Shown one piece after another: positions 1-6,754 of a stretch of DNA of 7,132 nucleotides. How positions within the stretch are numbered: the first letter of the stretch is position 1; every line of letters begins with the position of its first letter. The notes beneath the pieces were generated by a model, which was not told the origin of the DNA, ran no database searches, and saw only the letters and a list, made by a program, of their open reading frames with translations. The position numbers were made by a program, and so were the translations under genes. This DNA is from Gp13-AA77 sp036521995 (lineage in GTDB: Bacteria > Acidobacteriota > Terriglobia > UBA7540), in assembly GCA_036521995.1 (NCBI GenBank), contig DATDGR010000145.1, positions 1 to 7,132 of the forward strand, written 5' to 3'.

Positions 1-23
1 GACCAAGTAGCAACGAATCGGAG

Positions 24-2486
24 CTATTCATGCCGCAGTGCTACCATCGGATCCACTCTGGTGGCGCGCCGGGCCGGGATGTAGCTCGCAACACACGCGA
101 CGCAGGTCAGCGCCAGTGAGATCCCGGCGAAGGTCATAAAGTCCGTGGGCCGAATTCCGTAAAGCAGACTCGAAAGCAGCTGCGTGGCAGCGAAGGCGCC
201 CGCGAGGCCTAACACTACGCCCACCAACGCCAGCCGCATGCCGTTCGCGACGACTAACCTCACAACGTCGCGGGTGCGCGCTCCCAGCGCCATGCGAATG
301 CCCACTTCGCGTGTGCGCTGCGCCACCAGATATGACATCACGCCGTAGAGCCCGCCCATCGCCAGCAGTAGTGCCAGCGATCCGAAGGCGCCGAGCAGCA
401 GGCCCGCCGCATGAGCAGGAAAGAGGGGCAGTAACATAAGCTGCTGGAAGGTTTCCACGTCGAAGAGCGCCAGGTGCGAATCGAATTGCTGAACCGCGCG
501 TCGCATACCGCTAAGCACCGCAGAAGTGTCGCCCGTCGTGCGGACGATCAGGTCCATGCGCGGGACATAATTCTGCGCGAAGGACCGGTACATGAATGGC
601 TGTGGATCCTCGCCCAGGGTGCGGTACTTACCGGTCTTCACGACGCCGATCACTTCCGCGGTCCTGCGATCCTTGCCCTCGCCCCGGCTGATTCGCTGGC
701 CCATAGCATCGCCGCCAGGCCAGAAGTTCCGAGCCATTACGTCATTGATGATCACAACCTCCGGCGCGCCGGCACCGTCCGCTTCCGCGAAGTCGCGCCC
801 GCGAAGCAAGGGAATTCCCATGGTGCGGAAGTACCCGGGTGCGACGATGATACTGTCGACCGCGAGGCCGGGCTCGCCCGGGCGCGGGGTGGTCGTTTTG
901 GAACTCTCGACGGTGATGCCCTCGGTGGTTTCTGCGGTGCCGAGCGGCATCATGTCCGCCATGCTGGCCGAGCGCACGCCCGGAACCGACGCCACGCGTT
1001 CGAGCAGGCTTTGATAGAGTTCGCGTCCCCGTGCTTCGTTGTAGCCCAGAGTCTCCACATCGATCGAGGCCACGAGCGCGTTGCGGGTGTCAAAACCAGG
1101 ATCGATCGATTGGGCGTTGGCGAGGCTGCGCAGGCACAGGCCCGCGCCGATCAGCAGCACCAGGCACACGGCCACTTGCGCCGTTACCAGGATGCTTCGC
1201 AGTCGCGACCGGCCGTGTCCGGCGCCGGCCGTTCCGCCCTTCAGTCGCGATACGACATCGAGCCGCGAGGCCCGCAGCGCCGGAGCGAGGCCGAACACTA
1301 TCCCGGCAAGCACTCCGACGGACAGCGTGAAGCCGAGCACGCGCCAGTCGAGCGGCGCTTCCAGGGCAATCGGGATGCCCGGCGGCTTCAGTCGAAGCAG
1401 CAAGGGCACGGCCACGGCCGCGAGCAGCAGTCCTGCCGCGCCGCCCATGCAACCGAGCACCACGCTTTCGGTGAGCGTCTGCCGCACCAGGCGCCAGCGT
1501 CCTGCGCCCAGGGCGGATCTTACCGCCATCTCCCGCCAGCGCCCCGATGCCTGTGCCAGCAGCAGATTGGCGGCATTGGCGCAGGCGATCAGCAGCACCA
1601 GTCCCACCAACGCCATCAGCGCGGCGGTGATGATGCCGAAGAATCCGCGAAAGGGTCCGGGGAGAAGCGCGGCCCTATACGCTAGCGCTTCAAAGTTCTT
1701 CTCGGTGTCGGGATACGATTCAGCCAGTTGCTGCGACAAGACCAGCAAGTCAGCCTGAGCCTGCTGCCACGTTGCTCCGGGTTTAAGGCGGCCATAAGCT
1801 TCCAGAAAGCTCTCGTGGCGAGTGTCCAAATGGAAGCCGGGGGAGATCGTTTTCTGCATGCCCATGGGAAGCCAGAGGTCGTGAGCGGAATGAATCATCA
1901 CGCCGTGAAACGAGGGCGGCACAACGCCGACGACGGTGCAGGCGCGACCGTTAAGCATCAGCGCGGTTCCCAGGGCCGAACGATCCCCACCGAGCTGTTG
2001 CGCGAACGAGCGTGAGACCAACGCCACCGCGTGCCCGCCGCCGGAATTATCGTCCTCAGACAGGAAGCCGCGACCAGCTTCCAGATGAACACCCAGAACC
2101 GAGAAATAATTTGCCGAGACCAGGAGACCCTGCACGGCTTCGCCTTGTCCGTTGCGGTTCCAGATCAGGGTGGCGCCGTCGCCAGCCGCTGCTGCCACGC
2201 CTGAGAACACCGAATTGTGATCGCGGTAGTAGGCATAATCCGGGAAGCTCAGCGGATAGAACCCGTTCAGCAAGCCGGTCTCCTCCCGGTTGTGACGCCA
2301 GATGTCGGCCAGACGGCTGGGGTCGGAGACCGCAGGCGGCCGGAAGAGCATGGCATTCACCAGGCTGAAGATGGTGCTGTTGGCGCCGATGCCGAGCGCC
2401 AGCGACAGCACCACCACCGCGGTCGCGCCCGGATTCTTCACCAGCATGCGGAATGCGTATCGCAGATCTTGCAAAAACGTGCCCAT
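24..2486 (-). CDS. Duplicated orphan ABC-type permease (MacB/FtsX family, ADOP-like), no N-terminal prefix domain
   Basis: Predicted 820-residue inner-membrane permease made of two MacB-like halves. Reading from the ATG at 2486, membrane segments fall at about residues 21-45, 283-311, 340-364 and 382-406, then again at 432-455, 692-718, 747-770 and 781-804. Large extracytoplasmic domains of the MacB periplasmic-core type lie at about 46-282 and 456-690. The FtsX signature occurs in both halves: REMAVRSALGA near 318-328 and REVGIRMALGA near 726-736. The protein ends VDPMVALRHE, typical of the family. I chose the start at 2486 because AGGGAGG lies seven bases upstream and the protein then opens MGTFLQDLRYAFRMLVKNPG, a usual beginning for this group. 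An in-frame GTG at 2522 has less support. There is no ATP-binding domain, so substrate and energy source are unknown. It diverges from the padR-permease operon on the right. Family call is strong; function is inferred only. Confidence 0.93.
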   Translation of the reverse strand: MGTFLQDLRYAFRMLVKNPGATAVVVLSLALGIGANSTIFSLVNAMLFRPPAVSDPSRLADIWRHNREETGLLNGFYPLSFPDYAYYRDHNSVFSGVAAAAGDGATLIWNRNGQGEAVQGLLVSANYFSVLGVHLEAGRGFLSEDDNSGGGHAVALVSRSFAQQLGGDRSALGTALMLNGRACTVVGVVPPSFHGVMIHSAHDLWLPMGMQKTISPGFHLDTRHESFLEAYGRLKPGATWQQAQADLLVLSQQLAESYPDTEKNFEALAYRAALLPGPFRGFFGIITAALMALVGLVLLIACANAANLLLAQASGRWREMAVRSALGAGRWRLVRQTLTESVVLGCMGGAAGLLLAAVAVPLLLRLKPPGIPIALEAPLDWRVLGFTLSVGVLAGIVFGLAPALRASRLDVVSRLKGGTAGAGHGRSRLRSILVTAQVAVCLVLLIGAGLCLRSLANAQSIDPGFDTRNALVASIDVETLGYNEARGRELYQSLLERVASVPGVRSASMADMMPLGTAETTEGITVESSKTTTPRPGEPGLAVDSIIVAPGYFRTMGIPLLRGRDFAEADGAGAPEVVIINDVMARNFWPGGDAMGQRISRGEGKDRRTAEVIGVVKTGKYRTLGEDPQPFMYRSFAQNYVPRMDLIVRTTGDTSAVLSGMRRAVQQFDSHLALFDVETFQQLMLLPLFPAHAAGLLLGAFGSLALLLAMGGLYGVMSYLVAQRTREVGIRMALGARTRDVVRLVVANGMRLALVGVVLGLAGAFAATQLLSSLLYGIRPTDFMTFAGISLALTCVACVASYIPARRATRVDPMVALRHE

Positions 2487-2493
2487 GGAGAAG

Positions 2494-2500
2494 CCTCCCT
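2494..2500 (-). promoter_or_regulatory. Strong ribosome binding site deciding the start of the left permease
   Basis: On the minus strand AGGGAGG is followed by a seven-base spacer and the ATG ending at 2484. It is a near-ideal Shine-Dalgarno sequence and favours the ATG at 2486 over the in-frame GTG at 2522, which would put this sequence inside the coding region. The reading frame further upstream closes with TGA at 2574-2576. Confidence 0.75.
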
Positions 2501-2536
2501 TCGCCCGCAATCCCGCGGCCACGCAGGCGTCGTGAG

Positions 2537-2567
2537 TGTATACGCGAAAGAAGCGGAAAGGTTTCCG
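2537..2567 (-). promoter_or_regulatory. Candidate promoter with overlapping palindromic operator for the left permease
   Basis: On the minus strand a TATACA box (2542 down to 2537) lies about 50 bases before the start codon. It is preceded by a perfect inverted repeat, CGGAAA-GG-TTTCCG (2554-2567), that covers where the -35 hexamer would lie. No good -35 hexamer is visible at the usual distance, as expected if expression needs an activator, or if this is not a promoter. The dyad is seen directly; its role as an operator is inferred from position. The regulator could be the PadR protein encoded to the right or any dimeric factor. Confidence 0.3.
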
Positions 2568-2925
2568 GCCCGCTCAAAATGGTTGAAGCACTGCGTTTGG
2601 GCGCTCCATTTGGGAAACGCTCAGTTGACTGATTGAGGGCAGACGTAAGTTCACACGGCCGTTTGAGAGACGGGTTCTCCGTAGTCGGCTACTGTTGATC
2701 CACGATAGTTGATCGCAATTCTCGACCCGGGCAGTAATCCAGGTTGCCGGTTAACGGCCAACCCGTGCTCTTGGCTCGTCGCCCAACGCCGAGTCACAAG
2801 AGCGACATGCCGACTATACAGCCAATTTGTTGTAGGCTGACTGGTGGTAGCTTCCGAATCGCGAGCCGAGCCGGATTCTATCATGCGTTCGGCGAGCGGT
2901 CCGACGTGGTGGGCCACTGGGCAGA

Positions 2926-2957
2926 GGGCCACTTACGGGAGTTTTCCGGCGTGGCCC
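2926..2957. repeat. Nested stem-loop with GGGCCAC repeats
   Basis: GGGCCAC at 2926-2932 pairs with GTGGCCC at 2951-2957, a perfect 7-base outer stem. Inside it CGGGA (2936-2940) pairs with TTCCG (2944-2948), with one G-T wobble, around a GTT loop. A small 3-by-2 internal loop joins the two stems. A further direct copy of GGGCCACT lies at 2911-2918 and a near copy, GGGCCAT, at 2979-2985. No gene ends just upstream and no T-run follows directly, so it is not an obvious terminator. It could be an operator cluster or a structured leader of the padR transcript. Confidence 0.45.
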
Positions 2958-3114
2958 AGCGCCCGTTTCTTCTCCGTTGGGCCATGCGCGCCCTCGAACC
3001 CCCACAAAACTCTTACTCGCGCTGCGTTCTCTACTGTCTTGCTGCCGTAACCATGGCGCTACAGAAGGCAACGTCGGCTGCTCGACGCCCAGCGCAATGC
3101 CAGGCCATTTCCTG

Positions 3115-3143
3115 TTGCTTTCCCAATGGAATTAGACTATGCT
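3115..3143 (+). promoter_or_regulatory. Weak candidate promoter for the padR-permease operon
   Basis: TTGCTT (3115-3120) and TATGCT (3138-3143) are separated by exactly 17 bases, the standard sigma-70 spacing, but each hexamer matches the consensus only in part. If real, the -10 box covers the first possible padR start codon (ATG at 3139) and transcription would begin just before the second one (3160), leaving a very short leader. This is one of two weak arguments for the later start. Confidence 0.2.
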
Positions 3144-3159
3144 TCCACTTGGAAACCCA

Positions 3160-3516
3160 ATGGACGAAAAACGCGAAAAGAAGGACGTTCTGCAAGGCAC
3201 GCTGGCGTTGATGGTGCTGAAGACCCTGGATGTGCTGGGGCCGCTGCACGGCTACGGCATCGCCCGGCGCATCGAGCAAATCAGCGGGGACCTGCTGGCG
3301 GTGAATCAAGGCACGCTTTATCCGGTGCTGTTGAAGCTAGAGCAGGAGGGATCGATCACCTCAGAATGGGGTGCGTCCGAACACAAGCGTAAGGCGCGAT
3401 TCTATCGGCTGACACGAGTCGGGCGCAGGCAATTGCAAGCCGAGAAACTTGACTGGGACCAGACGGCCGCCATCATTGCCCGATTCTTTGCCGTGAGAGC
3501 GGAGGAACTGAAATGA
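3160..3516 (+). CDS. PadR-family transcriptional regulator (acidobacterial ADOP-associated type)
   Basis: Small winged-helix DNA-binding protein, 118 residues from the ATG at 3160. The order of elements fits PadR: helix 1 from LQGTLALMVLKTL (about 11-23), the HGYG motif at 30-33, then NQGTLYPVLLKLEQEG (49-64) forming the recognition helix region. A basic wing follows (SEHKRKARFYRLT, about 73-85), then a C-terminal helix likely used for dimer formation. An ATG at 3139 would add seven residues (MLPLGNP). Both starts have only a poor GGA as ribosome binding site; I prefer 3160 because relatives begin with a few charged residues before (D/E)LLQGTL. The stop overlaps the following permease start, so the two are almost certainly co-transcribed. 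PadR proteins usually repress neighbouring transporter genes and respond to small molecules; the ligand here is unknown. Confidence 0.93.
   Translation: MDEKREKKDVLQGTLALMVLKTLDVLGPLHGYGIARRIEQISGDLLAVNQGTLYPVLLKLEQEGSITSEWGASEHKRKARFYRLTRVGRRQLQAEKLDWDQTAAIIARFFAVRAEELK
3501..3516 (+). promoter_or_regulatory. Ribosome binding site and ATGA stop/start overlap coupling padR to the permease
   Basis: GGAGG at 3501-3505 lies inside the last padR codons, seven bases before the ATG at 3513. That ATG shares bases with the padR stop TGA (3514-3516). The arrangement is typical of translational coupling and argues that regulator and permease are made from one message. Confidence 0.8.
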
Positions 3517-6299
3517 AGACCCTCAGGCGATTCGTCAGACGGTTGACTTCCTGGACAAGAAGGCACCGGGATGAAGAACGGTTGCGAACGGAGATTGAAG
3601 AACATCTCGCTTTTCAAATCGAGGACAACCTGCGCGCCGGTCTATCTCCGGACGAGGCGCGGCGCCAGGCGATGCTGAAGTTCGGGGCAGTGGAGGCCAT
3701 GAAGGAAGACTACCGTGATCGGCGCGGACTGCCGTTCCTCGAGACTTTGGTGCAGGACGCCCGTCATGCCTTGCGCCGCCTGTGCAACTCCCCTGCTTTC
3801 ACCACCGCGGTCGTTCTCACCCTGGCGCTGGGCATCGGCGCCACGACCTCGATCTTTACTTTGGTCCACGCGGTGCTAATGAAGTCGCTGGCGGTGGCGA
3901 ATCCGGCTGAGTTATACCGCTTGGGCAACGAAGCACGCTGCTGCTACTACGGCGGTTACAGCCAGGATAAAGAATTCTCCATTTTCTCGTACGATTTGTA
4001 CAAACACTTCCGGGACAACACGCAGGGCTTTGCAGAACTAGCAGCCTTCCAGGCGGGCGGGGACCATTTTGGCGTTCGGCGCGCGGGCCGCGCGGAAGCA
4101 GCCCAGAGCTACCCCGGCGAGTTCGTTTCAGGCAATTACTTCACCATGTTCGGCCTCAGACCTTATGCCGGACGGTTACTGACCCCTAGCGATGATCGTC
4201 CCGGTGCTCCGCCGGTGGCCGTGATGAGCTACCGGTTATGGGAGCAAAGGTATGGATCAGATCCGTCCGTGATTGGTGGCGCGTTCACTCTGGATCAAAA
4301 GCCGTTCACGGTGGTCGGGATCACTCCGCCTGCGTTCTTCGGCGGCCGCATGAAAAGCATTACGCCCGATTTCTTTCTGCCGCTCAACATGGAACCGTAT
4401 GTAGAGGAGGATGCCGATCTCAATAAGCCCGATACCTACTGGCTGGACTTGATCGGCCGCGCGCGGCCCGGCGTGACGCCCGCTTCCATCGAAGCTGATA
4501 TGCGCGTGGAGCTCAAGCGGTGGCTGCGTTCGCACTGGGGTGAGATGAGCGCCAACGAACGAATTAAGTTTCCCGAGCAGACCCTGTTTGTGAGACCGGG
4601 AGGCGCGGGAATCACTAGCATGCGCGACCAGTACGAGCACTGGCTGCAAATCTTGATGCTGGTTTCGGCCTTCGTGCTCCTGATCGTCTGCGCCAACGTG
4701 GCCAATCTCATGCTGGTTCGCGGAATGGAGCGGCGCCGTCAAATATCGCTCAGCATGGCGTTGGGAGCGCCGGCGTCGCGATTGGTGAGGCAGGCTCTCA
4801 CTGAAAGCATCTTGCTCTCGCTCGCGGGCGGCGCGGCGGGCTTGGCCGTCGCGTTTGGAGGCACGCGGCTGATTCTTCATTTTGCGTTTCCCCCCACGAG
4901 CGGCCTGGGCGGCATACCCATCAGCGCATCGCCCTCCATGCCGGTGCTGTTCTTTGCCTTCGGCATTTCGTTGATTACGGGACTTACCTTCGGCATCGCT
5001 CCTGCCTGGATGGCCACGCGGGTGGATCCCATCGAAGCACTTCGGGGCACGGGCCGCTCCACCGCCCGCACGGCTTCGCTCCCTCGAAAGACGTTGGTGG
5101 TCTTGCAGGCGGCGCTCTCTCTGGTCCTGCTGGCGTCGTCAGGACTGCTGACGGCCGCTTTGCACAACCTTGAGCATCAAAGATTCGGCTTCGCCCAGGA
5201 CAGGCGCACCATCGTCAGAATCGATCCCGGTCTGGCAGGCTATCACGCGGACCAGCTCACGATACTTTACGACCGCATCCACGATTCACTATCGAGCGTT
5301 CCTGGCGTGTCCGCGGTGGCCGTCGCGATGTACTCCCCGTTGAGTGACAACAATTGGGGCGCCGGCGTGTGGGTGGATGGCCAACCGGAGCCGGGACCCA
5401 ACGACGAGGTCTTTACCTCATGGGATCGAGTGACGCCGGGATACTTCGAGGCCATCGGAAATCCCATCCTCAGAGGGCGCGGCATCTCCGAGCAGGATCG
5501 GGAGGGTTCGCAGCACGTGGCGGTGATCAACGAGGCTTTCGCCCGCAAGTTTTTCAAGAACGAGGACCCGCTCGGCAGATATTTCGGACAAATCGGAATG
5601 GGGAGTCCCCGGCAGTACGAAATCGTTGGCATCGCCCAGGATGCCCGCTATGTAGACTCCGATCTTGACAAAGCGATTGGCCCGTTCTTTTTTCTGCCGC
5701 AGGCACAGCATGACTTCTTGCCAAAGGCTCCATCAACGGACGCAGACCCGGGCTCACACTTCCTGCACGATATCGTCATTGTGACCAGGCCCGGAGTCAC
5801 CCTGTCTCTTGCGCAGGTACGCGAAACCATGGCCTCAGTGGATCCAAATCTGCCAATCATTTCGATCCAGAGCTTAGGAGACCAAGTAACCGCTCAGTTC
5901 CGGCAGCAGCGCCTGATTGCGCGGCTCACCTCGTTCTTCGGAATCCTGTCGCTCGTCTTAGCTTCCATCGGCCTTTATGGAGTGACCGCCTACAACGCCG
6001 GACGGCGCACCAACGAAATCGGAGTGCGGCTGGCGCTCGGCGCCACTCGCGCGCATGCCGCCGGGCTGATCATTCGTGGCGCGTTCGTGCTGGTAGCTGT
6101 GGGCTTGATCGCCGGCCTTCCGCTCGCTCTGGCAGCAGGACGGTTCCTCGGCAGCCAGCTCTACGGGCTGAGTCCATACAATCCCGCCGTAATTCTGGCG
6201 GCCGTTCTGGCGCTTGGAGTATCGGCGCTCGTCGCGCCACTGATCCCAGCCTTGCGAGCGAGTTCGATCTCGCCGTCGGAAGCGCTGCGGACGGAATAG
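3513..6299 (+). CDS. Duplicated orphan ABC-type permease (MacB/FtsX family, ADOP-like) with N-terminal cytoplasmic prefix domain
   Basis: Predicted 928-residue inner-membrane permease, co-translated with padR. It starts with a charged soluble segment (about 1-90) containing the run ERLRTEIEEHLAFQIEDNLR and then LSPDEARRQAMLKFGAVEAMKEDYRD, the 'permease prefix' seen in many acidobacterial relatives and absent from the left permease. Membrane segments follow at about 97-122, 377-402, 430-454 and 477-500, then 526-549, 801-828, 852-878 and 891-914. MacB-like extracytoplasmic domains lie at about 123-376 and 550-800. The second FtsX signature is intact (NEIGVRLALGA, 834-844). The first reads RQISLSMALGA (409-419), with serine where arginine is usual. 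A Cys-Cys pair (143-144) sits in the first outer domain. It ends ISPSEALRTE. No ATPase domain or adaptor gene is present, so the substrate, energising partner and direction of transport are unknown. Family assignment is firm; role is inferred. Confidence 0.94.
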   Translation: MKTLRRFVRRLTSWTRRHRDEERLRTEIEEHLAFQIEDNLRAGLSPDEARRQAMLKFGAVEAMKEDYRDRRGLPFLETLVQDARHALRRLCNSPAFTTAVVLTLALGIGATTSIFTLVHAVLMKSLAVANPAELYRLGNEARCCYYGGYSQDKEFSIFSYDLYKHFRDNTQGFAELAAFQAGGDHFGVRRAGRAEAAQSYPGEFVSGNYFTMFGLRPYAGRLLTPSDDRPGAPPVAVMSYRLWEQRYGSDPSVIGGAFTLDQKPFTVVGITPPAFFGGRMKSITPDFFLPLNMEPYVEEDADLNKPDTYWLDLIGRARPGVTPASIEADMRVELKRWLRSHWGEMSANERIKFPEQTLFVRPGGAGITSMRDQYEHWLQILMLVSAFVLLIVCANVANLMLVRGMERRRQISLSMALGAPASRLVRQALTESILLSLAGGAAGLAVAFGGTRLILHFAFPPTSGLGGIPISASPSMPVLFFAFGISLITGLTFGIAPAWMATRVDPIEALRGTGRSTARTASLPRKTLVVLQAALSLVLLASSGLLTAALHNLEHQRFGFAQDRRTIVRIDPGLAGYHADQLTILYDRIHDSLSSVPGVSAVAVAMYSPLSDNNWGAGVWVDGQPEPGPNDEVFTSWDRVTPGYFEAIGNPILRGRGISEQDREGSQHVAVINEAFARKFFKNEDPLGRYFGQIGMGSPRQYEIVGIAQDARYVDSDLDKAIGPFFFLPQAQHDFLPKAPSTDADPGSHFLHDIVIVTRPGVTLSLAQVRETMASVDPNLPIISIQSLGDQVTAQFRQQRLIARLTSFFGILSLVLASIGLYGVTAYNAGRRTNEIGVRLALGATRAHAAGLIIRGAFVLVAVGLIAGLPLALAAGRFLGSQLYGLSPYNPAVILAAVLALGVSALVAPLIPALRASSISPSEALRTE

Positions 6300-6483
6300 T
6301 GCGATGCCCGGGGGTGGGCGCCCGAGTAAGGAGAGGTGAGGGCGTAAGAAATCACGCCGTACCATTGCGGTAGTTCTTGGATTTCACCTTGTGCTTAAGG
6401 GCCAGCCACTGGTTTACTTCGCTGCGGGTATGAACGCAGGTCGAGGCCGGAGCAGTCCCAGACCATTGGGGAAGAGGATCGAT

Positions 6484-6505
6484 CGCGCCGTTGGCGCGCT
6501 TTTCT
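6484..6505 (+). terminator. Candidate rho-independent terminator of the padR-permease operon
   Basis: CGCGCC (6484-6489) and GGCGCG (6493-6498) form a perfect six-base GC-only stem with a GTT loop, followed after one base by TTTTCT. The short U-tract and the distance, about 185 bases beyond the permease stop, make it less than ideal, but it is the best terminator-like structure downstream of the operon and has the right strand polarity. Confidence 0.42.
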
Positions 6506-6539
6506 ATGCCCGATCAAACGCAAGGACGTTAGGCTCGCT

Positions 6540-6554
6540 CCGTCTCGGAGACGG
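6540..6554. repeat. Perfect 15-base palindrome CCGTCTC-G-GAGACGG
   Basis: Two 7-base arms match exactly around a single central G. As RNA the arms would form a stem of about five pairs with a TCGGA loop; as DNA it is a compact two-fold symmetric site of the size a dimeric regulator would bind. No T-run follows, so it is not a terminator by itself. No gene is recognised nearby, so its purpose is open. Confidence 0.4.
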
Positions 6555-6722
6555 CCAAATTGACCTTAAACGGCCCACCCGTTGAAGCGGCCTCGCTGAC
6601 CACCCGGAGATCGCGTCGGGAGAGTTCTGTCCGTATCGTCGGCAACTCGCAGACTGGGAGGAATGGCCGGAATCTGGCAAGACCTTTCCCCACCAGGCCT
6701 GCCGCCGGACCCAACATTCCGC

Positions 6723-6754
6723 TTGACTTGATGGAGTATAATGTAGTTGATGGA
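6723..6754 (+). promoter_or_regulatory. Possible promoter: TATAAT box with TTGATGGA direct repeats
   Basis: A perfect -10 hexamer TATAAT (6737-6742) stands in GC-rich surroundings. TTGACT (6723-6728), a good -35 hexamer, lies only eight bases before it, too close for the usual spacing, and no other -35 hexamer is well placed. The octamer TTGATGGA occurs at 6728-6735 and again at 6747-6754, on either side of the TATAAT. There is no clear gene downstream in the window, so a promoter for an RNA or for a gene beyond the edge is possible but unproven. Confidence 0.22.

Larger units (their letters stand above)
2487..3159. other. Long divergent intergenic control region without a supported gene
   Basis: About 670 bases separate the start codons of the divergent permease and padR genes. 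Short open frames exist on both strands, the longest at 2744-3211 (+). None has a convincing ribosome binding site, a recognisable family or membrane/domain features, and the largest runs into padR in another frame, so I call none. The stretch holds a 14-base palindrome (2554-2567), a 12-base dyad TCAGTTGACTGA (2621-2632), a 7-base direct repeat GTTGATC (2694-2700 and 2708-2714), GGGCCACT twice (2911-2918 and 2926-2933) and a nested hairpin (2926-2957). This is more than two simple promoters need. It may include remnants of a lost gene, but I see no clear trace of one. Confidence 0.6.

Noticed and set aside
474..1685. A 403-codon open frame on the plus strand, opposite the left permease
   Set aside because: The minus-strand permease frame is unmistakable over the same bases. 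The antisense product is rich in Arg, Ala, His and Gln without domain or membrane pattern, as expected from the complement of GC-rich coding DNA, and has no ribosome binding site.
2056..2577. A 173-codon minus-strand frame overlapping the start of the left permease
   Set aside because: It is a shifted frame of the same coding DNA; its product has no recognisable features, and the permease frame has the strong ribosome binding site.
2651..2932. A 93-codon minus-strand frame in the intergenic region
   Set aside because: It points toward the left permease, but has no ribosome binding site and no family resemblance. The frame ends more than 150 bases before the permease start and overlaps other equally random frames.
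2744..3211. A 155-codon plus-strand frame before padR
   Set aside because: It runs into padR in another frame, lacks a ribosome binding site and resembles no family I know. It could be a remnant but nothing supports that.
4257..4880. A 207-codon minus-strand frame inside the right permease
   Set aside because: Antisense shadow of a clear membrane protein gene; the product is a low-quality mix rich in Arg, His and Gln.
6300..6372. Small hairpins just after the right permease stop (GGCGT/ACGCC and TACC/GGTA)
   Set aside because: Stems of four or five pairs without a following T-run; the stem-loop at 6484-6503 is a better terminator candidate.
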